NCBI RefSeq assembly: GCF_014640335.1
Contig: NZ_BMGT01000002.1
Span: forward strand, 930,001-994,000
From: Edaphobacter dinghuensis
GTDB taxonomy: Bacteria > Acidobacteriota > Terriglobia > Terriglobales > Acidobacteriaceae
Direction of reading: 5' to 3'
Length of the DNA: 64,000 nucleotides
The translations under genes were made by a program, and so were the position numbers. The stretch's first letter is position 1; every line of letters starts with the position of its first letter. This document shows, piece after piece, positions 50,791 through 59,794 of the stretch. The notes below the pieces were generated by a model that ran no database searches, had not been told where the DNA came from, and saw nothing but the letters and a program-made list of their open reading frames with translations.

Positions 50791-50913
50791 AGTTTTTATG
50801 CCTTTCACTTTCCAAGACTTTGATTTGAGTGGCCGCTTCAACATTCGATGAGATGGGAAGAACCAAAGCCGAGTTGTACCTTAGCAGAGTTGCCTGAGGT
50901 AACACAAAAAATG

Positions 50914-50965
50914 GGGGTTGTAGAGATAGCGCCAGAGTTACCCCTGACACGCTCTCTACAACCCC
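50914..50965. repeat. 13-bp perfect inverted repeat in the YSC84 leader region
   Basis: GGGGTTGTAGAGA (50914-50926) and TCTCTACAACCCC (50953-50965) are exact complements separated by 26 bases. It lies in the 235-base gap between the LuxR gene and YSC84 (both minus), about 125 bases before the YSC84 start. It could be a terminator remnant for the LuxR gene, an RNA leader structure or an sRNA. Confidence 0.55.
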
Positions 50966-51079
50966 TCTCCCAGGTCTGTGTTGCTTATGACACTCTGCAT
51001 CACATCCACAGCCATCACAACGGTACGAAGGTCTATATACCTTTGAGCGATTCTTGTTAACTTCTTAGTCAATAGAAAA

Positions 51080-51730
51080 CTACTTCTCGAGGAGGTTCCT
51101 ATTAAGCGTCTCGATCGTAAGCGCGATGCGGTTGGCCACCCCGACCTTCCGCATAATCCGGCCCACATGCGCCTTCACCGTCACCGCATCGATGCCGAGT
51201 GCGCGAGCGATCTCCCGGTTCGGGCTGCCGGTCACCAGCAGGCGAAGCACCTGCACCTCGCGTTCGGTAAACTTCGGTGCGCTGCCTACTGCGGTATTTG
51301 CCGTCTCAGTCGCCGACGACGACTCCAGCAGCCTTGCCAGCACCTTTCTGGGTGCCCATAGCGAATCGTCCTGCACGATCTCGATCGCCATGCGAATCTC
51401 GCTCTCCTTCGCCGTATGGGTCAGGTACCCCTTGGCTCCGGCGCCGATCACCTGCTGGATGTACTCGTGGTCGTCCTGCACTCCGATCACGATCAGCCGC
51501 AGGCGCGGGCGACGCCGATGAAAGGTAGCCAACAACTCGAAGAGATGGTCCGTACATGCGGCATCGATCAAAATCAGCGATACACCGGATGCGTCCAGCG
51601 CTCCCGGTACCGATAGGGCAAGTACCTCGAAACCGCTCTCGGAAAACATCGACTGCAAACCAATAATCCGCAATGGGTCAGTCGCAATCAACCCAATACG
51701 CAGATGTACATCCGATGCTGTCTCTTTCAT
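51080..51730 (-). CDS. NarL/LuxR-family response regulator
   Basis: A 216-residue protein with a receiver-like domain (~10-125) and a LuxR helix-turn-helix (FTEREVQVLRLLVTGSPNRE, ARALGIDAVTVKAHVGRIMR; ~150-215). In the receiver the phospho-Asp position is present (LILIDAA) and the Lys in GAKGYL is kept, but the acidic pair at the N-terminus is ATD rather than DD and the Ser/Thr position is V in VIGVQDD. So it may respond weakly or not at all to phosphorylation. No adjoining histidine kinase. Confidence 0.82.
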   Translation of the reverse strand: MKETASDVHLRIGLIATDPLRIIGLQSMFSESGFEVLALSVPGALDASGVSLILIDAACTDHLFELLATFHRRRPRLRLIVIGVQDDHEYIQQVIGAGAKGYLTHTAKESEIRMAIEIVQDDSLWAPRKVLARLLESSSATETANTAVGSAPKFTEREVQVLRLLVTGSPNREIARALGIDAVTVKAHVGRIMRKVGVANRIALTIETLNRNLLEK

Positions 51731-51804
51731 CGCCCTTAAAGCCTCTACTTCTCAACGGTTACAGGCAGGCAGTGTGCTGTTGTCAGGGAAAGGTTCGGCC
51801 GCCG

Positions 51805-52359
51805 CTACAGCTTTGGCAGAACGATTCCCTGCTGATTCTGGTACTTTCCTTTACGGTCCGCATAGCTGGTCTCGCAGACTTCATCGGACTGAAAGAAAAG
51901 GATCTGACACAGCCCTTCGTTGGCATAAACCTTGGCCGGAAGCGGCGTCGTATTCGAGATCTCGAGCGTGACAAACCCCTCCCACTCCGGCTCGAAGGGC
52001 GTGACATTCACGATGATTCCGCACCGGGCATAAGTCGACTTGCCGACACAGATCGTCAGGACATCCCGTGGAATTTTGAAGTATTCGATCGACCGCGCCA
52101 GCGCGAACGAGTTTGGCGGCACAATCACGCTATCGGACTGCACCGTGACGAAAGACCGCTCGTCGAATGCCTTCGGATCGATAATTGCGCTGTTGACGTT
52201 CGTAAAAATCTTGAATTCATCCGAAACACGCAGGTCGTACCCATAGGACGAAAGTCCATACGAAATCACGCCTTCCCGGACCTGTTTTTCGCTGAACGGA
52301 GAAATCATGCCGTGCTCGATCGCCTGTTGGCGAATCCAGCGGTCGCTTTTAATGGCCAC
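51805..52359 (-). CDS. dcd: dCTP deaminase
   Basis: Deaminates dCTP to dUTP, feeding dTMP synthesis; homotrimer. GTG at 52359 gives [19 protein letters not shown], the family start, with AAGGGAAG upstream; the longer ORF to 52464 adds a 35-residue basic stretch of doubtful reality. Motifs: [56 protein letters not shown] and EGLCQILFF, with the catalytic Glu in FVTLEIS. 184 residues, as expected for Dcd (not the bifunctional dUTPase type, which I cannot exclude by eye). Confidence 0.92.
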   Translation of the reverse strand: MAIKSDRWIRQQAIEHGMISPFSEKQVREGVISYGLSSYGYDLRVSDEFKIFTNVNSAIIDPKAFDERSFVTVQSDSVIVPPNSFALARSIEYFKIPRDVLTICVGKSTYARCGIIVNVTPFEPEWEGFVTLEISNTTPLPAKVYANEGLCQILFFQSDEVCETSYADRKGKYQNQQGIVLPKL

Positions 52360-52579
52360 GCTAATCTGCTTCCCTTCGTCTTCCGATTCGAGTCTCTTAT
52401 CATGAGGTAAGGGAAACCGGGGCCTAAAACGCCCCTCTTTCCGTTGCCTCATTAGATTCTTCATCTTACGGTAGCGTTCTTACATTGACAATCTTGTTTC
52501 GACTTTCTACCATCACGGTACTAAACCCGGTCAGTAAATGTGTTGAAAAAAAATTACAGCCCAAGGACGGCGGCCCCAA

Positions 52580-52849
52580 ATGATTAAGCAGGATCTTATA
52601 CAAAGGGTTGTTGAACGTACCGGCCTCCCGCGGACCAAAGCAGAGGCTGCCGTCGACGCCATCTTCGATAGCATGAAGCAAAACCTGATCGCCGGTGACC
52701 GCATTGAACTTCGCGGCTTCGGCGTCTTCACCGTGAAACCGCGCAAAACCGGCATCGGACGCAATCCGAGGACAGGCGCTGAGGTCACCATCGCCCCAGG
52801 AAAAGCGGTCCGCTTCAAGCCCGGCAAAGAACTCCACCTTCTGGAATAG
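52580..52849 (+). CDS. HU/IHF-family DNA-binding protein
   Basis: An 89-residue histone-like protein that bends DNA. The helical N-terminus MIKQDLIQRVVERTGLPRTK is followed by the beta-arm IELRGFGVFTVKPRKTGIGR and the arm tip NPRTGAEVTIAPGKAVRFKP, the HU signature with the tip Pro. Single gene, short 5' gap to dcd. Whether HU or IHF cannot be told without comparison; the sequence is close to both. Confidence 0.92.
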   Translation: MIKQDLIQRVVERTGLPRTKAEAAVDAIFDSMKQNLIAGDRIELRGFGVFTVKPRKTGIGRNPRTGAEVTIAPGKAVRFKPGKELHLLE

Positions 52850-52872
52850 TATCGGAGTTCGCCCGCCACGGG

Positions 52873-55359
52873 TCACATCAGGTGCACCGGGTCCACGTCG
52901 ACGACCAGGCTCCGGCGAGGTATTCCTTGTGTCTCGGCAAAGGCCAGCATAGCGCGCAGGGTTGTGCCCAACGCCTGCCGCTGCTCCGCCTTCAGCACAA
53001 AGTGATATCGGTAGATCCTCTTCAAGCGCACAATCGGCGCAGCCGCAGGCCCCAGAACGCGCACCTTGTCCAGCCGCGTCTGCTGAAACCACCGCCCCAG
53101 CGTAGACGACCACCCCGTAGCCTCTTCCAGCCTCTCGCTCTGGATCACCACATTGGCCAGCACAGCGTTGGGCGGATAGTGCATCCACCGCCGATAATTC
53201 ATCTCCTTGCCCACAAACCCCGGATAGTCATGCTGCGACGCAAACTGAATCGCGTAGTGGTCGGGGTGATAGGTCTGCACCAGCACCTTTCCGCGCAGAT
53301 CGCCGCGCCCCGCCCTGCCTGAGACCTGTGTCAGCAGTTGAAATACCCGTTCGGCGGCGCGAAAGTCCGGCAGCCCCAGCGCAAAGTCTGCGCCGACCAC
53401 GCCAACCAGTGTCACGCCATGAATGTCATGCCCTTTGGCGATCATCTGCGTGCCCACCAGGAGGTTGATCTCGCCTGCATGGAGCCGTGATAGCAACCGC
53501 TCCATATCGCTGCGTCCTCGGACCGTATCGCGGTCCATGCGGCCTATCCGCGCCGCGGGAAAGATCTCCTGCAACCGCTCCTCGCCCTGCTGCGATCCTG
53601 CACCCAGAAAATAAAGGTGCTCGCTCCCACACTTCGGGCAGACCTTCGGCACTCCCCTCCGAAATCCGCAGTAGTGGCACTCCAGCCGCTGGCCCGGCTG
53701 GGCAATGGCATCGTTGCCGCTCACCGGCTTGTGATAGGTCATCGAGATCGCGCAGTTCTCGCACTCCACCTTGTCGCCGCAGCTTCGGCACATCACCACA
53801 AACGAGTAGCCGCGCCGGTTCAGCAGAATAATCGCCTGCTCGCCGCGGTCGAGCGTGGCCTGCGTCTCTTCGATCAGCCTGCGCGAAAAGATCTGCTCCT
53901 GCCCCGTCTCTTTGAACTCCATGCGCATGTCCACCAGCTCTACCGCTGGCAACGGACGGTCGGCGACGCGCTGCCGCATCTCCACGCGCACATAGCGCCC
54001 CTTCTCCGCGTTCGCCCAACTCTCAAGCGACGGCGTAGCCGATCCCAACACCACCGTCGCATCGTTAAACTTTGCCCGCATCACGGCGACATCGCGGCCA
54101 TGGTAGCGTGGCGTCTCCTCCTGCTTGTAGCTGGAGTCGTGCTCCTCATCGACGATGATCAGGCCGAGGTTCACCATCGGCGCAAACACCGCCGATCGCG
54201 TTCCCACCACAATGCGCGCCTCGCCCCGGCGAATCCGGTGCCACTGCTCGGCGCGCTCATCGGGCGTCAACTGAGAGTGCAGGAGCGCCACCTCGCTGCC
54301 GAACGCCGCCACCATCTGCCCCGTCATAGCAGGCGTCAACCCAATCTCCGGCACCAGCAGCAGCGCGGACTTTCCTGCCTCGAGCGCACGCTGCATCGCC
54401 GCAAAATAAACCGTCGTCTTGCCCGAGCCGGTCACGCCATACAGCAGATGCGGCGCAAATCCGCCCTTCGTCATCGCTGCCGCAATCGTACCCAGCGCCT
54501 CCATCTGCGCTTCGTTCAAAGCGTGCTCATGCGCATGCTTCTTTCCATGCGCGCCCACACCGCCCATGTGGAAGTTCTCGGCAACCTCCTCGATCTTCAC
54601 CAGCCCACGCTTTACCAGCGTCCCCAGCGTGGACTCCGGCACTGCAGGCAGCGTCTGCCGCAGATCTCTTATGCGCATCCGCCCACCTACCGCAGCCAGC
54701 TCTGCCAAAATCGCCGTCTGATTCTCGTTGAGCTTAGGCAGACGCGCATCCGTCACCAGTACGGCTACCTTCTCCAGACGCCTCGCATCGCGCTCCTCTG
54801 CCACCGCCTCGCGCGTCAACCACTTCTTGCGAACCATGCCCTCCAACAGGCTCTTGTTCGCGCCCGTAGCCGACCGCAGCGCCGACATCTTAGCCTGCTC
54901 CCCACCCTCCAGATAGTTCAACACGGCGTACTCGCGGTTCTGCTCCTCGGGCGACAACTTCGACCGGCGCGAAGATCCCTTCGCCGCGCCCTCGTACAGC
55001 ACCTTCCGTCCTGCCTCGGCAATGCTGTAGACAAAGTGTCGCTTCACCTCGGCGGCCAGCGGCAACATTCCCCGCAGCACCTCGCCCAGCGGAGCGACGT
55101 AGTACGACGCAATCCACTGCGCCAGCTTCATCAACTCATCCGGCAGCAGGGCCGCATCATCCAGCACCTGCTGCACGGGCTTAATCTCGAAGCCATCCGT
55201 GGGCGCATCCTCATGCACCCGCAGCACCACGCCCATCAAACGCTGCCCGCTGAAGGGAACCAGCACACGCGCCCCCACCACAGGAGTCACGCCATCCACC
55301 GCATAGGTAAAGGCCTGGTCCAGAGGAACCGGAAGGGCGACATCGCAAAACAAGGGCAT
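52873..55359 (-). CDS. priA: Primosomal protein N' (replication restart helicase)
   Basis: An 828-residue 3'-5' DNA helicase that reloads the replisome at stalled forks. N-terminal DNA-binding part (MPLFCDVALPVPLDQAFTYA), helicase core with Walker A GVTGSGKTTVYFAAM, DEEH in IIVDEEHDSSYKQEE, SATPSLESWAN, and the two zinc-binding clusters in CRSCGDKVECENC and CHYCGFRRGVPKVCPKCG, then GAGSQQGEERLQEIFP and a helicase C-terminal domain. Spans a common length. Ends 23 bases from the convergent HU gene. Confidence 0.95.
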   Translation of the reverse strand: MPLFCDVALPVPLDQAFTYAVDGVTPVVGARVLVPFSGQRLMGVVLRVHEDAPTDGFEIKPVQQVLDDAALLPDELMKLAQWIASYYVAPLGEVLRGMLPLAAEVKRHFVYSIAEAGRKVLYEGAAKGSSRRSKLSPEEQNREYAVLNYLEGGEQAKMSALRSATGANKSLLEGMVRKKWLTREAVAEERDARRLEKVAVLVTDARLPKLNENQTAILAELAAVGGRMRIRDLRQTLPAVPESTLGTLVKRGLVKIEEVAENFHMGGVGAHGKKHAHEHALNEAQMEALGTIAAAMTKGGFAPHLLYGVTGSGKTTVYFAAMQRALEAGKSALLLVPEIGLTPAMTGQMVAAFGSEVALLHSQLTPDERAEQWHRIRRGEARIVVGTRSAVFAPMVNLGLIIVDEEHDSSYKQEETPRYHGRDVAVMRAKFNDATVVLGSATPSLESWANAEKGRYVRVEMRQRVADRPLPAVELVDMRMEFKETGQEQIFSRRLIEETQATLDRGEQAIILLNRRGYSFVVMCRSCGDKVECENCAISMTYHKPVSGNDAIAQPGQRLECHYCGFRRGVPKVCPKCGSEHLYFLGAGSQQGEERLQEIFPAARIGRMDRDTVRGRSDMERLLSRLHAGEINLLVGTQMIAKGHDIHGVTLVGVVGADFALGLPDFRAAERVFQLLTQVSGRAGRGDLRGKVLVQTYHPDHYAIQFASQHDYPGFVGKEMNYRRWMHYPPNAVLANVVIQSERLEEATGWSSTLGRWFQQTRLDKVRVLGPAAAPIVRLKRIYRYHFVLKAEQRQALGTTLRAMLAFAETQGIPRRSLVVDVDPVHLM

Positions 55360-55480
55360 CCCTCCAGCTTAACCGCTTCCGCGAATGGGGAGCCACCATA
55401 GCCAAAAGCTGAGCAGCTCCATTTCCACAACCAGAAAACAGAGCCACTCAGCTTTGAAAAATACGCAGATGAATTGGTGC

Positions 55481-56008
55481 CTACGCCGGAGACGTGGCAT
55501 TGATAAGCAACAAGGTCACACTCTCTTCTGTAATGCGTTTGTGAGGCGTCATTCTCGGGACCACCAGCATGTCCCCCTTCTTGAGCGTGATCACCTTGCA
55601 TCCCTCCGAATCGGGCGCCAGCCACTCCCCCGGCCTGATCTGGCGTGGGTTCTTCGGCGTACCGCCGAGCTCATAGCGAGTCATTCCCTCAAGGATCTGG
55701 AAGACGTGGTCGCGGTGCTGGTGATACTCAAACTCTTTCGCCACCTTGTTGTTCTCCGCGCTGATCGTCATCGACACACCGACCTTGCCGGTGATGAGGT
55801 CCTTCGAGCCATGCGAGACCTCAAGCTCGTTCATCAGGCCTTCGATCGTCTCGGCTGGGAATACCTGAAAGGTTGCAGCCTGTCCAGCCTCAGCAGCAGG
55901 AGCCTGCGCTTGAAGCAACGTATCGGTCAAAGGTAGAACGGCAGGAAGAGCGGCGGCGGCGATTGGGGCCGTCCGAAGGAAGTTGCGGCGAGTTTGTACG
56001 TTAGGCAT
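55481..56008 (-). CDS. Tat-exported cupin protein
   Basis: A 175-residue exported cupin. ATG 56008 gives MPNVQTRRNFLRTAPIAAAA, a Tat signal. The single cupin barrel spans ~75-170: EFEYHQHRDHVFQILEGMTR has the GX5HXHX3-like HQHRDH motif with three His, and the second motif is in DMLVVPRMTPHKRI. A metal ion and an enzymatic or isomerase-like role on small molecules are likely. Directly before a VCBS protein and an oxidoreductase (all minus), separated by the nested palindromes, so it is possibly but not certainly in that operon. Confidence 0.8.
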   Translation of the reverse strand: MPNVQTRRNFLRTAPIAAAALPAVLPLTDTLLQAQAPAAEAGQAATFQVFPAETIEGLMNELEVSHGSKDLITGKVGVSMTISAENNKVAKEFEYHQHRDHVFQILEGMTRYELGGTPKNPRQIRPGEWLAPDSEGCKVITLKKGDMLVVPRMTPHKRITEESVTLLLINATSPA

Positions 56009-56044
56009 GCAAAAAAGTGAATCATATCCGGCAGCGCTCGCGCC

Positions 56045-56126
56045 ACATGTAACCACTTAAAATGCATTTAGCCGGTTACAAGACTCGTCTTGTAACCGGC
56101 TAAATAGGGTTATACAGGTTACATGT
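56045..56126. promoter_or_regulatory. Nested palindrome between cupin and VCBS genes
   Basis: Inner perfect 17-bp hairpin: TTTAGCCGGTTACAAGA (56067-56083), loop CTCG, complement 56088-56104. Outer 10-bp arms ACATGTAACC (56045-56054) and GGTTACATGT (56117-56126). The word TGTAACC/GGTTACA occurs four times in alternating orientation, so different pairings (outer-left with inner-left, inner-right with outer-right) compete with the central hairpin. It may be a terminator for the VCBS gene with read-through control to the cupin gene, or a mobile palindrome. Confidence 0.65.
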
Positions 56127-56131
56127 CAAAA

Positions 56132-57436
56132 TCAGCGCGGCCCGTCCTCCTGCGGAACCTCCTGACCTTCGCCCGGGAACGGCCACTTGCGCTCAATCGG
56201 CTGTTGCGCCTCGCGAGTCGCCTTAGGAACGTTATTGGATATCTTCAAGTTCTCCATAAAATGCACGCCCAGCTTGCCCGCAGTGGCCAGATCGATGTCG
56301 CCGTCGTGATCAAGGTCTTCCGCAATGATCTGCGTTCCGATGCCCGCCGTGCCATTGGCTGAGATCGTCGTTCGCGTAAACGTCCCGGTCTTGCGGTCGA
56401 TCCTGTAGGCATAGATAACCACCGGATCGTATGACCCGGGATCGTTGCCTGAGTGCCCGCGATAGCGCTTGCCTGTAATCAGCACCGGCACGCCGTTGCC
56501 GTCGAGATCGACCAGCTTGAGCGCATGAGACTGCGAGAAGGATTCGTCGATGGTGTGCCGCGTCCATGTACGGTGTGCAGGTGTGCCTCCCTGCTCCAGC
56601 CAGTAGAGGCCATAGCTGTGTCCCTGGCCATAGATGATGTCGGCCTTGCCGTCGTTGTTGACGTCGTAGGCCAGAATCGGGAACCCGGCATCGCCAAGAT
56701 GCCAGTCGGGATGCCAGATCCACTTGTCATGGTCGGCGTCGACGTTCTGAAACCATCCGGAGGGCGTCAGAATGTCCGCCTTGCCGTCGCCATTGACGTC
56801 GGCGATACCAATCCCGTGCCCGTCCTGCGCCTTGCCGCCCACATGATGCACCTTCGGCGTCGGGCCGGAGAAGTCGACCCAGATGACGCCCGAGTGGTTG
56901 TAGTGCGCGAGTGCGATATCGGGCTTGCCGTCTCCGTTGATGTCGCCCTCGGCGCCGCCTTCGGTGTCGAAGCTATCGGTGATGAAGTGCTTCTGCCACA
57001 TCGCTCCGGGCTTCTTCGGATTCTCGTACCACCACAGGCCGTTCGAGATCCATCCTGTGGTTACCACGTCCGGCGCGCCATCGTGGTTCACATCGATTGT
57101 CCACTCTCCGCAGTCGGAGACGAACTCGTTGTGCGTTCCAACGGTGCGGTACTGATGCTGTTTCCAGTCGCCGCCGTGCGGCCCGGGATTCTCGTACCAG
57201 TAGGCGCCGCTCAATAGATCGTCGAAGCCGTCGCCGTTCATATCGAGTGTCGTGATGGCCTCGGCATGATCGTTGCCTAGCCGGTGCGCCAGAAACGCAA
57301 GTCGCGGCTTGCCGTCCGGCCCGTTGCCCGGAGTCGGCTTGCGAAACTCCGTGGCGTGAGCCGGGTCCTGCGCGTGAGCGGCAACACCGGCACCCATGAC
57401 AAGAAGAAAAGCGAGCGAAAGAGCAGTGATTCTCAT
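56132..57436 (-). CDS. Secreted VCBS/FG-GAP repeat protein
   Basis: A 434-residue exported protein. Signal peptide to about residue 22 (AAHAQD). Seven-bladed propeller of FG-GAP/VCBS repeats with calcium loops: TLDMNGDGFDDLL, IDVNHDGAPDVV, GDINGDGKPDIALA, IADVNGDGKADIL, YDVNNDGKADIIY, LVDLDGNGVPVL, EDLDHDGDIDLA. Such proteins bind surfaces or glycans and often accompany sugar-oxidoreductases in acidobacterial loci. Twenty bases behind the Gfo/Idh/MocA gene in one transcript. Confidence 0.85.
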   Translation of the reverse strand: MRITALSLAFLLVMGAGVAAHAQDPAHATEFRKPTPGNGPDGKPRLAFLAHRLGNDHAEAITTLDMNGDGFDDLLSGAYWYENPGPHGGDWKQHQYRTVGTHNEFVSDCGEWTIDVNHDGAPDVVTTGWISNGLWWYENPKKPGAMWQKHFITDSFDTEGGAEGDINGDGKPDIALAHYNHSGVIWVDFSGPTPKVHHVGGKAQDGHGIGIADVNGDGKADILTPSGWFQNVDADHDKWIWHPDWHLGDAGFPILAYDVNNDGKADIIYGQGHSYGLYWLEQGGTPAHRTWTRHTIDESFSQSHALKLVDLDGNGVPVLITGKRYRGHSGNDPGSYDPVVIYAYRIDRKTGTFTRTTISANGTAGIGTQIIAEDLDHDGDIDLATAGKLGVHFMENLKISNNVPKATREAQQPIERKWPFPGEGQEVPQEDGPR

Positions 57437-57456
57437 ATTTTTTTACCGGGCCTTCT

Positions 57457-58815
57457 TTACGAAGCTGCGTTTACGATTTTCATCGTGGTCGGATTCCAAT
57501 GCACCACGTTGTTCTTCTCCATGCTCAGGTTGCTGAGCAGCGCCGCTCCGGCCGCGCGGAATCCGAACACCGCATCTTCGACCACCGGCTTGCGCGTGCG
57601 CACCGAGTCGAAGAAGTTGTGGAAGTGGTCGTAGCTATCGCTGTAGCCCCTGGGCGCAACAAACCGCTCCAGCCCAACCTGACTCATCGCCGTCAGTGGC
57701 TGCGCCGGATACTTTTCGCGATACTTGGCGATGTACTCCTTCTGCATGGCGTTGGTAAAGGTGCTGACCGTATACCCCGGCTCCTTCTCACGCGGCACGC
57801 GGTTCAGGATGACGGAGTTGCCCGCAATCTCGATGGTTCCCTCGGAGCCGGTAAAGAGCAGCCCTTCGCTCTCCTCGCCGCCATCGACGAAGTTGACGTG
57901 CAGACTCAGATTGAAGCCTTCCTCGTAGTCAAACAGAGCCAGCATGACATCGGGAACGTTGCGCCCATCCTTCCAGAAGCGCAAGCCGCCGGTCGCCATC
58001 GCCCGCGTCGGCCCATGTGAGCCGGTGACGAAGTGTGTCCCGCTGAAGAGATGGACGAAGAGATCGCCAGCTACGCCGCTGCCATATGCCTTCCACTTGC
58101 GCCACTGGAAGAAGTGTTCCGGGTTCCAGGGAATCTTAGCCGCCGTTCCCTGAAAGCGCGGCCAATCGCATGTCTCCGGGCTTGCGTCCAGAGGAATGGA
58201 GTAGTCCCACGCGCCGATGGCGGAGTTTCTGTCCCAGCGCGCGGTCACCATGTTCAACTGGCCGATCGCGCCTGAGGCCAGCAGCTCCTTCGCCTTCGCG
58301 TAGATGATGGAGCTGACGCGCTGGCTGCCAATCTGAATGATCCGCTTCGTCGACCGCGCCGTCTCGATGATCTCGGGGCCGTCGGAGTAGAGATGGATCA
58401 TCGGCTTCTCGCAATAGACGTCCTTGCCCGCATTCATGGCATCGACTGCTGCCTGCTTATGCCAGTGGTCCGGGGTGGCGATCAGAACGGCATCCACGTC
58501 CTTGCGCACGAGTATTTCGCGATAGTCCCGCGTCGTAAACAGGTCATTGCCCCAAAGCTCTTTGCAGTGCGCCAGCCGGCCATCGTAGCAATCCGCCACG
58601 GCCACCAGCTTTACACCGGGAACCTGCACCGCCCATCCTGTATCGCCCTGCCCCTGAATTCCTGCACCAATCAGCGCAAGCTGAATGTGATCGTTGGCAG
58701 ATATCGGTTGATCCGTTTCACGCGGCGCTTGTGCAAGCATGTGCATCCCAGATCCAGCCGCTGCAATACCAGCACCAGCGGCCTTCAGAAAAGCTCTACG
58801 GTCCAGACTCGTCAT
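57457..58815 (-). CDS. Tat-exported Gfo/Idh/MocA family oxidoreductase
   Basis: A 452-residue exported NAD(P)-dependent sugar oxidoreductase. Tat signal DRRAFLKAAGAGIAAAGSGM. The Rossmann motif LALIGAGIQGQGDTGW stands at ~47-62 and the catalytic EKP in AGKDVYCEKPMIHL with ATPDHWHKQA. Later parts (GDLFVHLFSGTHFVTGS) are typical of acidobacterial and planctomycete members linked to sugar catabolism. It is unlike the GH109 gene above. First gene of a unit with the VCBS protein, with a LacI-type palindrome upstream. Confidence 0.85.
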   Translation of the reverse strand: MTSLDRRAFLKAAGAGIAAAGSGMHMLAQAPRETDQPISANDHIQLALIGAGIQGQGDTGWAVQVPGVKLVAVADCYDGRLAHCKELWGNDLFTTRDYREILVRKDVDAVLIATPDHWHKQAAVDAMNAGKDVYCEKPMIHLYSDGPEIIETARSTKRIIQIGSQRVSSIIYAKAKELLASGAIGQLNMVTARWDRNSAIGAWDYSIPLDASPETCDWPRFQGTAAKIPWNPEHFFQWRKWKAYGSGVAGDLFVHLFSGTHFVTGSHGPTRAMATGGLRFWKDGRNVPDVMLALFDYEEGFNLSLHVNFVDGGEESEGLLFTGSEGTIEIAGNSVILNRVPREKEPGYTVSTFTNAMQKEYIAKYREKYPAQPLTAMSQVGLERFVAPRGYSDSYDHFHNFFDSVRTRKPVVEDAVFGFRAAGAALLSNLSMEKNNVVHWNPTTMKIVNAAS

Positions 58816-58860
58816 AACAGGTTCTATCTCTTTTCACGACACAGGATTTTGTCTCTCGAT

Positions 58861-58930
58861 GGACATCAAAAACTTATGTCATCCTGACGCTGATGTCCAG
58901 TGCGATACAAAAATATGTTAGCGGTAACAT
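58861..58930 (-). promoter_or_regulatory. LacI-type operator and leader inverted repeat before the Gfo/Idh/MocA gene
   Basis: ATGTTA-GCGG-TAACAT (58915-58930) is a palindrome close to the LacI-family consensus TGTTAnCGnTAACA, 100 bases before the oxidoreductase start. Closer to the gene, GGACATCA (58861-58868) and TGATGTCC (58891-58898) form an 8-bp inverted repeat. Together they suggest repression by a LacI-like sugar sensor, which is not encoded next to the genes. Confidence 0.55.
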
Positions 58931-59085
58931 CCTTGAAATATAGGGAAATTTATGCATTGAGTGACCGCGCCTGCTCACGATACAGCGATCGAACCTGCTC
59001 ACACTACGATGTCAGTTAATCCCTGTGCGTTAGCATTCGATAGATAGCTTAAACTCAGTGCAGTTCAGCATCTCCAGGCGAGCCC

Positions 59086-59781
59086 ATGAAGAATTTGTCC
59101 ATCACCATCTGCCTTCTGCTTTCTCTAGCGCTGGGCTGCAACTCGTCTCCCGCGCCAAGCCGCTCGTCTGCCACTCCGCAAGAATCGTCGCGGCAAGACT
59201 TCGTCGCACAAACTGCCCCTGCGAATCAGCCATTCGACTACTACCTTCTCAACCTGTCGTGGTCGCCCGAGTTCTGCTACAGCCATCCCAATGCAGCCGA
59301 GTGCGCCGAACACCGCGCCTTTACGTTGCACGGACTCTGGCCACAGAACAACACAGGCCCCTATATCGAGAACTGCTCCGACGCACCCGGCCCCAGAGAC
59401 CCATCCGCTTATAGCGACATCTATCCCGACGCCGGCCTGCTGCGCCACGAGTGGAAGACGCATGGGACATGCTCCGGCGTCGCTGCCGACGCCTTCTTTC
59501 ATCTTGCCCGTCAGGCCGTGCGCAGCGTTGTCATCCCCACGGAACTGACCACGCTCGATCATCAGATATCGATGCCGCCTGCGCAGATTCTCGACCTCTT
59601 CGCCAGCGCCAATCCATCCTTCCCGCGAGAGAGCCTGGCTCTGAGCTGCGGCAACAACTACCTGACGGCGATTGAGGTTTGTATGAGCAAAACGCTGCAG
59701 CCCATAGCCTGCGGCCCTATTCGCAGCTGCCGGGCTAATGCCGTGCGTATTCCGCCGCCACAAGGCGGATCTGCCAACTAG
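59086..59781 (+). CDS. RNase T2-family lipoprotein
   Basis: A 231-residue exported endoribonuclease. Lipobox LSLALGC (Cys18) after a short signal peptide. The two catalytic segments are complete: CAS1 FTLHGLWPQN with the catalytic His and CAS2 LLRHEWKTHGTC with His-Glu-Lys-His. Cysteines are numerous, as usual for disulphide-stabilised T2 enzymes. It degrades external RNA for phosphate or nucleosides; membrane anchoring is less common than free secretion. Convergent with the UDG gene. Confidence 0.9.
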   Translation: MKNLSITICLLLSLALGCNSSPAPSRSSATPQESSRQDFVAQTAPANQPFDYYLLNLSWSPEFCYSHPNAAECAEHRAFTLHGLWPQNNTGPYIENCSDAPGPRDPSAYSDIYPDAGLLRHEWKTHGTCSGVAADAFFHLARQAVRSVVIPTELTTLDHQISMPPAQILDLFASANPSFPRESLALSCGNNYLTAIEVCMSKTLQPIACGPIRSCRANAVRIPPPQGGSAN

Positions 59782-59794
59782 CGTACGGGGAAAA

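Noticed and set aside
52360..52464. 35-residue N-terminal extension of dCTP deaminase
   Set aside because: Basic stretch without conservation; GTG 52359 gives the normal family start and has AAGGGAAG upstream.
53617..55401. 594-codon plus-strand ORF antisense to priA
   Set aside because: It is the mirror of a high-GC, codon-biased gene; composition is Arg/His/Pro/Leu-rich without any motif, and priA on the other strand is unmistakable.
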